A stretch of 64,000 nt of DNA from Burkholderia sp. BCC1644 (GTDB lineage: Bacteria > Pseudomonadota > Gammaproteobacteria > Burkholderiales > Burkholderiaceae). Shown here piece after piece: positions 26,834 through 34,611 of the stretch; position 1 is the stretch's first letter; each line of letters opens with the position of its first letter. The stretch is from the NCBI RefSeq assembly GCF_902833225.1, contig NZ_CADFEI010000020.1:1-64000 (forward strand). Direction: 5' to 3'. The notes beneath the pieces are model-generated. The model searched no databases and had not been told where the DNA came from. It worked only from the letters and a program-made list of their open reading frames with translations. The translations under genes were made by a program, and so were the position numbers.

Positions 26834-26860
26834 TAAAGTTCGGGCCGACCCGGCCGTTAT
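26834..26860 (+). promoter_or_regulatory. FliA (sigma-28) type promoter for flgM
   Basis: -35 TAAAGTTC (26834-26841), an 11-base spacer, -10 GCCGTTAT (26853-26860). The -35 matches the consensus TAAAGTTT at 7 of 8, the -10 at 6 of 8. It lies between flgA and flgM, 28 bp above the flgM start codon, so flgM can be read both from the flgA promoter and from its own late promoter. FlgM inhibits the sigma factor that reads this site, giving a feedback loop. Confidence 0.85.
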
Positions 26861-26888
26861 CTGGGTCAAACCGTACAGGAAACCCATC

Positions 26889-27218
26889 GTGAAGATCGAT
26901 TCCACTCCGAACCCGAGCCCCCTGGCGCCGACCGGCAACGGCGCGTCCCGTGTGCAATCCGGCACGGCCGAGTCGTCCGCGCAGGCGGCCGACGCTGGAT
27001 CGACCGGCGGCGACACGACCGTGAACCTGTCGGGTCTGTCCGGCCAGTTGCGGTCGGTATCCGCGTCGGGCGACGCCGATATCGACACCGGCCTTGTCCA
27101 GTCGATCAAGGACGCGCTGAACAACGGCACGTTGACGATCGACGCGAACAAGATTGCCGACGGCGTATTGAATACCGCCCGCGAGCTGCTGCAACAACAG
27201 CGCCCGCAGGGTAACTAA
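26889..27218 (+). CDS. flgM: Anti-sigma-28 factor FlgM
   Basis: 109 residues from a GTG at 26889, placed 8 bases after AGGA; the frame is open upstream but that part overlaps flgA and the promoter. KIDSTPNPSPLAP is the usual FlgM start. The first half is Ser/Gly-rich and disordered. The C-terminal half, DIDTGLVQSIKDALNNGTLT and DANKIADGVLNTARELLQQ, is the FliA-binding helix region. FlgM holds FliA until the hook is complete, then is exported. The stop lies two bases before the palindromic element. Confidence 0.93.
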   Translation: MKIDSTPNPSPLAPTGNGASRVQSGTAESSAQAADAGSTGGDTTVNLSGLSGQLRSVSASGDADIDTGLVQSIKDALNNGTLTIDANKIADGVLNTARELLQQQRPQGN

Positions 27219-27219
27219 G

Positions 27220-27520
27220 CCGGCCCAGGGCCTGCTTACGCTAATAACGGGCTTGCGCTGGCCACCAGAAGGGCCGAGCGCAAGGATTGCGACGAAGCGA
27301 ATACTCGACGTATTCGCAAGGAGTATGACGCAGCGATCGGCCCTTCTGGTGGCCAGCCCCACAAAGGATTTTTCCAATCAGGGGAACGAGCCTTGCCGGC
27401 CGCATTGCGGCGTCGCGCGTCGCTTGTTTGGCTCGGCCAAACGGCGCTCCTTGCTTCTTGCACTGCAGCCGGCAAGGCTCGTTCGCAAGCCCGTTATTAG
27501 CGTAAGCAGGCCCTAGCCGG
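27220..27520. repeat. Four-way cloverleaf palindromic element between flgM and flgN
   Basis: An outer perfect inverted repeat of 31 bp (27227-27257 with 27484-27514), extended by 5 bp (27220-27224 with 27516-27520) across a small internal loop, encloses three arms. Arm I: 20 bp perfect (27258-27277 with 27337-27356), tipped by an 8-bp hairpin (27297-27304 with 27310-27317). Arm II: CCCC/GGGG (27357-27360 with 27381-27384) around GGA-TTTT-TCC. Arm III: 16 bp perfect (27385-27400 with 27468-27483), tipped by a 7-bp hairpin (27426-27432 with 27436-27442). The arms abut one another and the outer stem with no unpaired base. As RNA it would be a ~300-nt cloverleaf; as DNA, a cruciform. No second copy is in the window. 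Long open frames cross it on both strands but only as a by-product of the symmetry. Confidence 0.85.
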
Positions 27521-27573
27521 TTCCACCGGTTTGCCGGCGCGCCACCGCGTGCCGGCGCGACGAGCATGACGCG

Positions 27574-28014
27574 ATGAGAGAAGAGCTGCTGGCCACGGTC
27601 AACGACGAACACGCGACGGTCGAGGCGTTCGCGTCCCTGCTCGTCTACGAGGAAAAGGCGCTGACGACGGCCGAGCCGCTCGAGATGCTGCCCGGCATCG
27701 TCGAAAAGAAAACCGCGCTGATCGACCGGCTCGCGCAGCTCGAACGCACGCGCGACACGCAGCTTTCCGCGCTCGGCTTTCCGGCCGGCAAGAAGGGCAT
27801 GGACCAGGCCGCCGAGCGCGATGCGCGCCTCGCCGGCCGCTGGCAGTTGCTGCAGCAGGCCGCCGAACGCGCGCGCCAGGCCAATGCGAACAACGGGATG
27901 CTGATCCGCATCCGGATGGACTACAACGAGCGCGCGCTCGCCGTGCTGCGCTCGGCGCCCGCGCCGACCGGCGTGTACGGCCCGGACGGGCGCGTCTCGG
28001 CGCTGACGCGCTGA
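27574..28014 (+). CDS. flgN: Flagellar export chaperone FlgN
   Basis: 146 residues, all-helical, as expected. MREELLATVNDEHATVEAFA at the N-terminus and the long middle helix (PGIVEKKTALIDRLAQLERT) fit the FlgN family. The C-terminal part NNGMLIRIRMDYNERALAVL is where FlgN binds its clients FlgK and FlgL. It is third in the flgAMN group. The ribosome site is weak (GACGAG), so its expression may depend on read-through of the element upstream. Confidence 0.9.
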   Translation: MREELLATVNDEHATVEAFASLLVYEEKALTTAEPLEMLPGIVEKKTALIDRLAQLERTRDTQLSALGFPAGKKGMDQAAERDARLAGRWQLLQQAAERARQANANNGMLIRIRMDYNERALAVLRSAPAPTGVYGPDGRVSALTR

Positions 28015-28090
28015 CCGGCCGGCGGCACCGCCGACACCGTATCGACCGCCTCTCGCCGCCGTTCGCGGCACTTCACGTTTCGACAGACCG

Positions 28091-28106
28091 GGCCCGAGCC
28101 CGGCGC
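28091..28106 (+). terminator. Short GC hairpin after flgN
   Basis: A 6-bp inverted repeat, CCGGGC-CCGA-GCCCGG, lies about 80 bp after the flgN stop and before the phospholipase gene. There is no T-run, so it is only a weak terminator candidate. Confidence 0.35.
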
Positions 28107-28177
28107 CCACGGTCCCTTCCGATACACGGCCGCGCAACCGCGCCGCCGTCTCGTCACAACAATCAGAAGAGGGCCGC

Positions 28178-29533
28178 ATGTCTTGTTTCCGCATTCCGTT
28201 GTCGAGCCGCATCGTCGCCGCTTCCGCCGTCGCGGCGCTGGCCGCCACGCTGACGCTCCCCGCCGCACACGCCGCCGGCGCCGCGCCGCTGCCCACGCCG
28301 ACGGGCGACATGTCGCTGTCGCCGGCCGGCCCCGACGTCGCGCCGCCGGCCGCATCGAGCGCGCCTGGCGCGACGTCGCGCGCAGCGCGCCGCGGGTCCG
28401 ATACCTACACGTACCTGCGTTGCTGGTACCGGATCGACGCGGATCCGCTGAAGCCGGCCGCGACCTACGAATGGGCGCGCGACCCCGCCGGCGGCGACTG
28501 GTATCGCGTGTCCGGCTACTGGTGGGCCGACGGCATCACGCAGTGGAAGAACATGTTCTACAGCACGACGACACAGGACACCCTTGCCGACGTGTGCCGC
28601 AAGACGCTGGCGGCGAAGGGCATCCAGTCCGACCTCACGCAGGCGGTCGCGGCCAACAACGCGCTGTCGTTCAACTACACGGTGTGGACCATCGACGCCG
28701 CGCAACAGGACGCGCGCGTCAACAAGCTGATCGTGTTCGGCGACAGCCTGTCCGACACCCAGAACATGTTCAACGCGAGCCAGTGGAAGCTGCCTAACGG
28801 CACGAGCTGGCATGCGGGGCGCTTCAGCAACGGCCCGGTGTGGGCCGAATATCTCGCGAACGCGCTGCGGCTGCCGTTCTACAACTGGGCGATCGGCGGT
28901 GCGGCGACCGACCAGCACCTCGTCGTGCCGGGCCTCGTGCAGCAGATCGACTCGTGGCGCGAATACATGGAGCGCGCCCCGGACTACCGGCCTGCCAACA
29001 CGCTGTTCGCGGTGTTCGCGGGCGGCAACGATCTCGTGAACTACGGACGCTCGCCCGAGCAGGCGGCGAATGCGGTGCGCGACAGCCTCGAGCGGCTCGC
29101 CGCGGCCGGCGCGACGCGGATCATGCTCGTCACGCTGCCGGACGTGTCGCGCGCGCCGGTGTTCGCGACCCGCGCCGATACGGCGAGCGTCGCGGCGCAG
29201 GTCAAGGACTACAACCGGCGCCTCGTCGACGCGGCCGCCGCGCTGCGCGATCGCTACGGCGCGACGCTGCGGCTCGAGGTGTTCGACGCCTACGCGCCGT
29301 TCGACGACCTGCTGAGCCACCCGGCCCGGTACGGCTTCGACGACTCGACGCGCGCCTGCCTCGACATCCCGAAGCCGTCGTCGCTCACCTACCTGAGCGC
29401 GCAGACGCCACGGGCGGACTGCCACGATCCGGCGCGCTTCGTGTTCTGGGACACGCTGCACCCGACGACGCGCACGCACGCGTGGCTCGCCGAGCGGATC
29501 GCACCGTTCGTGCGTGCGCGCCTGCTGAACTGA
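28178..29533 (+). CDS. Secreted GDSL-type phospholipase, thermolabile-hemolysin-like
   Basis: 451 residues. A signal peptide (cut after PAAHA) and a short Pro/Ala linker lead to an N-terminal domain (residues ~70-165, YTYLRCWYRIDADPLKPAAT and YWWADGITQWKNMFYS) that matches Vibrio TLH. The SGNH hydrolase domain follows: block I IVFGDSLSDTQNMF (catalytic Ser), block III VFAGGNDLVNYG, block V FWDTLHPTTRTHAW (Asp and His). The family includes phospholipase A and acyltransferases acting on host lipids. It follows flgN in the same direction, but nothing shows flagellar export; the Sec signal argues for ordinary secretion. Confidence 0.85.
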   Translation: MSCFRIPLSSRIVAASAVAALAATLTLPAAHAAGAAPLPTPTGDMSLSPAGPDVAPPAASSAPGATSRAARRGSDTYTYLRCWYRIDADPLKPAATYEWARDPAGGDWYRVSGYWWADGITQWKNMFYSTTTQDTLADVCRKTLAAKGIQSDLTQAVAANNALSFNYTVWTIDAAQQDARVNKLIVFGDSLSDTQNMFNASQWKLPNGTSWHAGRFSNGPVWAEYLANALRLPFYNWAIGGAATDQHLVVPGLVQQIDSWREYMERAPDYRPANTLFAVFAGGNDLVNYGRSPEQAANAVRDSLERLAAAGATRIMLVTLPDVSRAPVFATRADTASVAAQVKDYNRRLVDAAAALRDRYGATLRLEVFDAYAPFDDLLSHPARYGFDDSTRACLDIPKPSSLTYLSAQTPRADCHDPARFVFWDTLHPTTRTHAWLAERIAPFVRARLLN

Positions 29534-29552
29534 TCGCGGCGGGCGGCGGCGC

Positions 29553-31403
29553 TTACAGCAGCGGACACGCAGTGACCTGCGTGCCGCGTTCCACGCACAG
29601 CCGCTCGTAGTCGCGCAGGTATGCGCGCTCGTCGTCGTCGAGCAGGTCGAGATCGATCAGGTCCCAGTCGTAGCCGACCGTCACGATGTTCTCGAACCTC
29701 ACCGTGCCCGGCTGCGTTTCGTCGGGCCGGATGATCACGATGTTCTCGATCCGCACGCCGCCCTTGCCCGCCAGGTAGATGCCCGGCTCGACCGAAATCA
29801 CCGCATTCGGCACCAGCCCGTACTTCGCGCCCGGCGCGAACCGCACGCCGCCTTCGTGCACGTGAATCCCGACGCCGTGCCCGGTGCCGTGGCCGAAATC
29901 GTGGCCGTGGTCGCGGCACACCTGCCGCACGAGCGCGTCGACGTCGGCGCCCGTCGCCGTGCTCGGGAAGCGCGTGACGAGCCCCTTGATGCAGGCCTTC
30001 AGCGCGACCGTGTAGATCTCGCGCTGCCACGGCTGCGCAACCGTGTCCGGGTGCGTGCGGCGCAGCACGACGCGCGTGCAGTCCGTCGCGAAGCCGGCTT
30101 CGTAATAGGCGCCGCTGTCGAGCAGCACGAGCTCGCCTTCCGTCAGCTCGACGCCGGCGCTTGCCGCCGTGTAATGCGCGAACGCGCTGTTCGCGCCGTT
30201 CGCCGCGATCGACGGGAACGTCAGCGCGACGGCCGAACGCGCGCCGTACGCGTCGTTGATCGTGCGTGCGAGGTCGTATTCGGTGTGGCGGGCGCCCGGC
30301 TCGCCGGTCTTCGCCCAGCGCATCGTCTCGGCAATCGCCGCCGAGCTGCGCGCGAACGCGTCGCGGAACCGGTCGAGCACCGCCGGCGTCTTGCTCGCCC
30401 GCATCGCCTCGACCGGGTTGAAATCGGCATGCCGAGCGCGCGGCCACACGCGGCTCACCGCATCGACGAGCGCGCAGTTCACCGATTCGAAGCCGTAGCA
30501 CACATGCTCGACCGCGAACTGCGCAAGAAAACGCTCGAGCGCCGCCACATCGCGGCGGATCACGTTCAGCGCCGGATACGAATCGAGCGCGACCTCGCAG
30601 CCGTCGCAGCCTTCCGGCAGGAACAGCGCGACCTGCCCGCCGACCGCGAACAGGAAGCCGAGGTGCGACGACGCATTCGGGATGTGATAACCGCGGCTGT
30701 TCAGCAGATACGCGAGATCGTCCGACGCGCACGAGAAGAACGCGGTCTTGCCGTCGGCCGCGCCGGTGTGCGCGGCGAGCTGGCGGTTCAGCGTGTCGAG
30801 GTTCTGCGCGACGCTCAGGCCGGTCATCGCTTCCGGCACCTCGAAGATCGGCCGCTCGACGATCCAGCCCGGCAGCGCGATCGCACGGTCGATCTCGCGA
30901 TCGGCGAGGCTCGTCCAGTCGAGCGACGCGGCCTGCGTCTGCGCGAGCAGCCGGTCGCGCTGCGCGACGCTGATCCGCAGCGCGTCGTAGCCGACCCGCG
31001 CGAGCCGGCTCGCATGCGCGACCAGCCAGTCGGCCATCGCCTGCCAGATCGTCACGTTCATCCCGAGCTTCTCGATATGCACGCGCGCCGGATCGCACTG
31101 CTGCTCGGCCTGCAGGTGATAACGGCCATCGACGAACAGGACGAACGGCGGCACGCCGAGCGCCTGTGCGGTCGCCGCGCTCAGGAAGATCCCGCAGCCG
31201 GCCGATCCGTCGAAACCCGACAGCGCGTAGCGCGGGTTGTTGCTGCGCGGCAGGTACTCGGTCACGTATTCGTCCTGCGACGTGACGATCACCGCGTCGA
31301 GGCGCGCGGCGTCGAGCAGGCGCGACAGGCCGGCCTGCGTGTCGGCGACGGACGCGTCGTACGGGGGAAGGCCGGAGAAGCTGTATTTCAGTCGATCGAT
31401 CAT
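29553..31403 (-). CDS. Xaa-Pro aminopeptidase, three-domain M24 family
   Basis: 616 residues from the ATG at 31403 (MIDRLKYSFSGLPPYD); an ATG six codons earlier (31421) is also possible and neither has a strong ribosome site. Two creatinase-like N-terminal domains (residues ~1-310, with LFVDGRYHLQAEQQ) precede the pita-bread catalytic domain. Metal ligands appear in LLDSGAYYEAGFATDCTRVV, DFGHGTGHGVGIHVHEG and ISVEPGIYLAG. The three-domain form resembles eukaryotic cytosolic aminopeptidase P rather than short E. coli PepP. It removes N-terminal residues preceding proline. A good sigma-70 promoter lies about 190 bp upstream. Confidence 0.88.
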   Translation of the reverse strand: MIDRLKYSFSGLPPYDASVADTQAGLSRLLDAARLDAVIVTSQDEYVTEYLPRSNNPRYALSGFDGSAGCGIFLSAATAQALGVPPFVLFVDGRYHLQAEQQCDPARVHIEKLGMNVTIWQAMADWLVAHASRLARVGYDALRISVAQRDRLLAQTQAASLDWTSLADREIDRAIALPGWIVERPIFEVPEAMTGLSVAQNLDTLNRQLAAHTGAADGKTAFFSCASDDLAYLLNSRGYHIPNASSHLGFLFAVGGQVALFLPEGCDGCEVALDSYPALNVIRRDVAALERFLAQFAVEHVCYGFESVNCALVDAVSRVWPRARHADFNPVEAMRASKTPAVLDRFRDAFARSSAAIAETMRWAKTGEPGARHTEYDLARTINDAYGARSAVALTFPSIAANGANSAFAHYTAASAGVELTEGELVLLDSGAYYEAGFATDCTRVVLRRTHPDTVAQPWQREIYTVALKACIKGLVTRFPSTATGADVDALVRQVCRDHGHDFGHGTGHGVGIHVHEGGVRFAPGAKYGLVPNAVISVEPGIYLAGKGGVRIENIVIIRPDETQPGTVRFENIVTVGYDWDLIDLDLLDDDERAYLRDYERLCVERGTQVTACPLL

Positions 31404-31818
31404 CGTGTGCCCGTTATTCATTGTTGTCGGCGGCCGGCGGCGTGACGCGGCATGGCGCATGCCGCAAACGACACGCCGCCGTGGCGCGGATCACGCACGG
31501 CCCGGCGCGCAGCCGGCCCGCGGTGCCGTTCCGGCGGCAGGCCTTCGGGGAATTTTTGTCTCACTTAACTTTGTTTGATGCGCGACAGAATCTAGAGCAC
31601 GCTGAAATTGAGGTCAAGCTAAAATTTTCGTAGGACTAAAATCGGCGCGACGGCCGCGGATTCCGGCACAACGCGAATTCGCCCGGCGGCACTGCGCGGT
31701 ACAATGCGCCGGCATCGCCGTCCCGACGGCCGTGCTTCGTGCGATGCGCGGAAAGCAAGTCCCGGCGACTGCACCGCCTCTCCGCTCGCCTCCCGACTCG
31801 TTGCCACGAAAGAGATTC
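31404..31818. other. Divergent intergenic region, aminopeptidase P / XRE-cupin regulator
   Basis: 415 bases without a convincing gene. The middle (about 31548-31645) is AT-rich compared with its surroundings. It contains the minus-strand promoter at 31589-31617 and a direct repeat CTAAAAT (31619-31625 and 31636-31642), spaced 17 bp, which could be an operator for the regulator. Confidence 0.5.
31589..31617 (-). promoter_or_regulatory. Sigma-70 type promoter for the aminopeptidase P gene
   Basis: On the minus strand: -35 TTGACC (31612-31617), 17-base spacer, -10 TAGATT (31589-31594). Five of six match in the -35, four of six in the -10. The leader to the ATG would be about 180 bases. Confidence 0.6.
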
Positions 31819-32601
31819 ATGGATTCAGACATCATGCGTATCGGCCTGCGCATTCGCCGCCTGCGCCGGGAAGCGAAGAAGACGCTGCTGGAAGTCGCGA
31901 CCGAGGCGAAGCTGTCGGTCGGGTTCCTGTCGCAGGTCGAGCGGCATCTCACCGGCATCTCGCTGTCTTCGCTCGTCAACGTCGCCAAGGCGCTCGACGT
32001 CCCGCTCGGCGCGCTGATCGACCAGCCGCGCCAGGTGCAGCCCGATTCGCACGAAGGCAGCCGCAAGCCGTACGCGCTCGACGCCACGTCGCAGTGGTAC
32101 GAGCGGCTCTCCACCACCTTCGAAGGCAGCCAGGTCAACGCGCTCAAGGTGCGGATGATGGAAGGCTACCGTTCGGAATGGGTGTCGCACGGCGGCGACG
32201 AGTTCGTGTACGTGCTGGCCGGCCGCATCTGCTACACGGTCGGCAAGAAGGTCTACCCGCTGGGGCCCGGCGATTCGCTGCACTTCGACGCACGCAAGCG
32301 GCATCGCGTCGCGAACGTCGGCGACGGGCCGGCCGAGCTGATCGCGGTCGGCACGCTGCCGCTGTTCGACGACAGGTGCGCCGAACTGGTGTCGGCGACG
32401 ATGGAAATCAGGCCGCCGGCGCCCGGCGAGCCGCGTATGAGCCGCCGCGCCGCGCCGGCCGCGAAACGCAGCGACCGCGACGCCGAGGCAGCCCGGCCGG
32501 CCAAGGCAGGCGCCGCGGAAAAGAAGGCTTCGGCGAAACCGCGCGCGTCCACCGGCAAACGCCCGGCGGCCGCTACCCCGGCGCGCAAGAAGAAGGCGTA
32601 A
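31819..32601 (+). CDS. XRE-family regulator with C-terminal cupin domain
   Basis: 260 residues from the ATG at 31819, preceded by AAAGAG. The helix-turn-helix (IGLRIRRLRREAKKTLLEVA, LSVGFLSQVERHLTGISLSS) is at residues ~6-65. The cupin ligand domain (SHGGDEFVYVLAGRICYTVG, YPLGPGDSLHFDARKRHRVA) is at ~105-190. A Lys/Ala-rich, probably disordered tail of about 60 residues follows. Relatives such as PuuR regulate amine and amino-acid catabolism. It is divergent from the aminopeptidase P gene and a candidate regulator of it. The lysine-rich tail is unusual for the family. Confidence 0.82.
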   Translation: MDSDIMRIGLRIRRLRREAKKTLLEVATEAKLSVGFLSQVERHLTGISLSSLVNVAKALDVPLGALIDQPRQVQPDSHEGSRKPYALDATSQWYERLSTTFEGSQVNALKVRMMEGYRSEWVSHGGDEFVYVLAGRICYTVGKKVYPLGPGDSLHFDARKRHRVANVGDGPAELIAVGTLPLFDDRCAELVSATMEIRPPAPGEPRMSRRAAPAAKRSDRDAEAARPAKAGAAEKKASAKPRASTGKRPAAATPARKKKA

Positions 32602-32659
32602 CGGCTGCGGGCGCGCGCCGCCCTGTTCGTCGCCGTATTCGCCGCCGTATTCGTCGCCC

Positions 32660-33901
32660 TTACTCGTCGATCTCGAGCGCTTGCGCGACGGCCAAGATCC
32701 GCGCGCGATGCACGGCATCCTTGATCTTCTCCGCGTCGTTGCCGATGCCGCGCGCGATCGCGCCGGCATCGACGCTACGCGCGGCCGCGAGCGCGACGCG
32801 CAGCCGCTCGGCCTGCGGATACGGTTGCGCATCGAGCCCCAGCCGCCCGCGCGCATCCGATTCGCACGCCTGCAGCATCTCGGCGAAACGCGCCGGCTTG
32901 CGCAGCGCGTCGCTGCGCTCGAACAGCCGCACCAGCGCGGCCGCGCCCATCTCCATCACGCGATGCAGGTTGCCGTGCTCGCGCGCGACCACGAGCGCAA
33001 GATCGCGGCATTCGTTAGGCACGCGCAGCCGCTCGCACAACGGCTTGAGCAGATCGACGCTGCGGCCTTCGTGGCCGACGTGGCGCGGCAGCACGTCCGC
33101 GGGCGTCGTCGCCTTGCCGAGATCGTGCGTGAGCGCCGCGAAGCGCACCGGCAGCGAATAGCGCTGCTTCGCCGCATAGTCGACGACCATCATCACGTGC
33201 ACGCCGGTATCGACTTCCGGGTGATAGTCGGCACGCTGCGGCACACCCCACAGCGCATCGACCTCGGGCAGGATGCGCGCGAGCGCGCCGCACTCGCGCA
33301 GCACCGCGAACATCCGCGACGGCTTCGCCTCCATCAGCCCGCGCGCGAGTTCCTGCCATACGCGCTCGGGCACCAGCGCATCGACCTCGCCCGCGTCGAC
33401 CATCCGCCGCATCAGCGCGAGCGTTTCGTCCGCCACCGTGAAATCGGCAAACCGCGCGGCGAAGCGCGCAATCCGCAGGATCCGCACCGGATCCTCGACG
33501 AACGCGTCGCTCACGTGCCGGAACACGCGCGCGCGCAGGTCGGCCTGGCCGTCGAACGGATCGATCACGGGCCCGACCAGCGCGCCCTCCGGGCTCACCT
33601 CGCGCGCCATCGCGTTGACCGTCAGGTCGCGCCGCGCGAGATCCTCGTCGAGCGTCACGTCCGGCGCGTAATGGAACTGGAAGCCGTGATAGCCGGCCGC
33701 CGTCTTGCGCTCGGTGCGCGCCAGCGCGTACTCCTCCTGCGTCTGCGGATGCAGGAACACCGGGAAATCCTTGCCGACCGGCCGGAAGCCCTGCGCGGCC
33801 ATCTGCTCGGGCGTCGCGCCGACCACCACGTAGTCGCGGTCCTGCACGGGCACGCCGAGCAATTCGTCGCGGATCGCTCCGCCTACCGCGTAAATGTTCA
33901 T
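32660..33901 (-). CDS. cca: CCA-adding enzyme (multifunctional tRNA nucleotidyltransferase)
   Basis: 413 residues, the usual length for the gammaproteobacterial-type enzyme with HD domain. The nucleotidyltransferase start is NIYAVGGAIRDELLGVPVQD, with the acidic pair in VQDRDYVVVG. RRDLTVNAMA follows. The HD phosphohydrolase motif is FAALTHDLGKATTP (~residue 260). It adds and repairs the CCA end of tRNAs. Its ATG overlaps the upstream GST stop by 4 bp (ATGA), so the two are coupled. Confidence 0.95.
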   Translation of the reverse strand: MNIYAVGGAIRDELLGVPVQDRDYVVVGATPEQMAAQGFRPVGKDFPVFLHPQTQEEYALARTERKTAAGYHGFQFHYAPDVTLDEDLARRDLTVNAMAREVSPEGALVGPVIDPFDGQADLRARVFRHVSDAFVEDPVRILRIARFAARFADFTVADETLALMRRMVDAGEVDALVPERVWQELARGLMEAKPSRMFAVLRECGALARILPEVDALWGVPQRADYHPEVDTGVHVMMVVDYAAKQRYSLPVRFAALTHDLGKATTPADVLPRHVGHEGRSVDLLKPLCERLRVPNECRDLALVVAREHGNLHRVMEMGAAALVRLFERSDALRKPARFAEMLQACESDARGRLGLDAQPYPQAERLRVALAAARSVDAGAIARGIGNDAEKIKDAVHRARILAVAQALEIDE

Positions 33902-34545
33902 GGCGTCGGCTCGTATTCGGCGATCACGTTCGTTTCGCGGCGCGCGGCGTCGATCCAGCGCTGCACGGCCGGCAGCGCCGTCACGCGCGCCGCATAGCCG
34001 GCCGCGTCCGGCGACAGGCCCGGCTCATACGTGTTGAAGCGCATCACGACGGGCGCGTACATCGCATCGGCAATCCCGAATTCGCCGAACAGGAACGGCC
34101 CGCCCGACGCCTCGAGACATGCGCTCCACAGCGCATCGATGCGTGCGACGTCGGCGAGCGCGTCCGGCGTCGCGCCGCGCCCCGGCATCGACGCGCGCAC
34201 GTTCATGCCCATCTGCGTGCGCAGCGCAGCGAAGCCCGAGTGCATCTCGGCCGACACGCAGCGCGCATGCGCACGCTCGAGCGGATCGGCCGGCCACATC
34301 GGGAACTGCGGATAACGCTCGGCGAGCGTCTCGGCGATCGCGAGCGAATCCCAGATCGCGACGCCGTGGTCGTCGATCAGGCACGGCACCTTGCCGGTCG
34401 GCGAGTATTCGCGGATGCGCGCGGCCGTGTCGTCGCGGCGCAGCTCGACCGCGATCTCGTCGAACGGGATGCCGAAATGCGCGAGCAGCAGCCAGGGCCG
34501 CATCGACCACGACGAGTAATTCTTGTCACCAATGACGAGTTTCAT
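33898..34545 (-). CDS. Glutathione S-transferase family protein
   Basis: 215 residues from the ATG at 34545. The thioredoxin-like N-terminal domain (KLVIGDKNYSSWSMRPWLLL) carries the probable catalytic Ser (SSWSMRPW) and the glutathione-binding GKVPCLIDDHGVAIWDSLAI. The helical C-terminal domain follows (FGEFGIADAMYAPVVMRFNT). The SSWS start is shared by a proteobacterial GST branch of unknown substrate. It overlaps cca by 4 bp. Confidence 0.85.
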   Translation of the reverse strand: MKLVIGDKNYSSWSMRPWLLLAHFGIPFDEIAVELRRDDTAARIREYSPTGKVPCLIDDHGVAIWDSLAIAETLAERYPQFPMWPADPLERAHARCVSAEMHSGFAALRTQMGMNVRASMPGRGATPDALADVARIDALWSACLEASGGPFLFGEFGIADAMYAPVVMRFNTYEPGLSPDAAGYAARVTALPAVQRWIDAARRETNVIAEYEPTP

Positions 34546-34611
34546 GACAGGGTTCCGGACAACGCGAAAAGGGAAAGGAATGGGGCCGGACGACGGCAAC
34601 CCGCGCGGGCG

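Noticed and set aside
27236..27516. Open frames of about 80 codons on both strands across the palindromic element
   Set aside because: Both strands stay open because the element is symmetrical. The ends encode the same peptide (KPVISVSRP) in both directions, there is no ribosome site, and no protein-like composition is seen.
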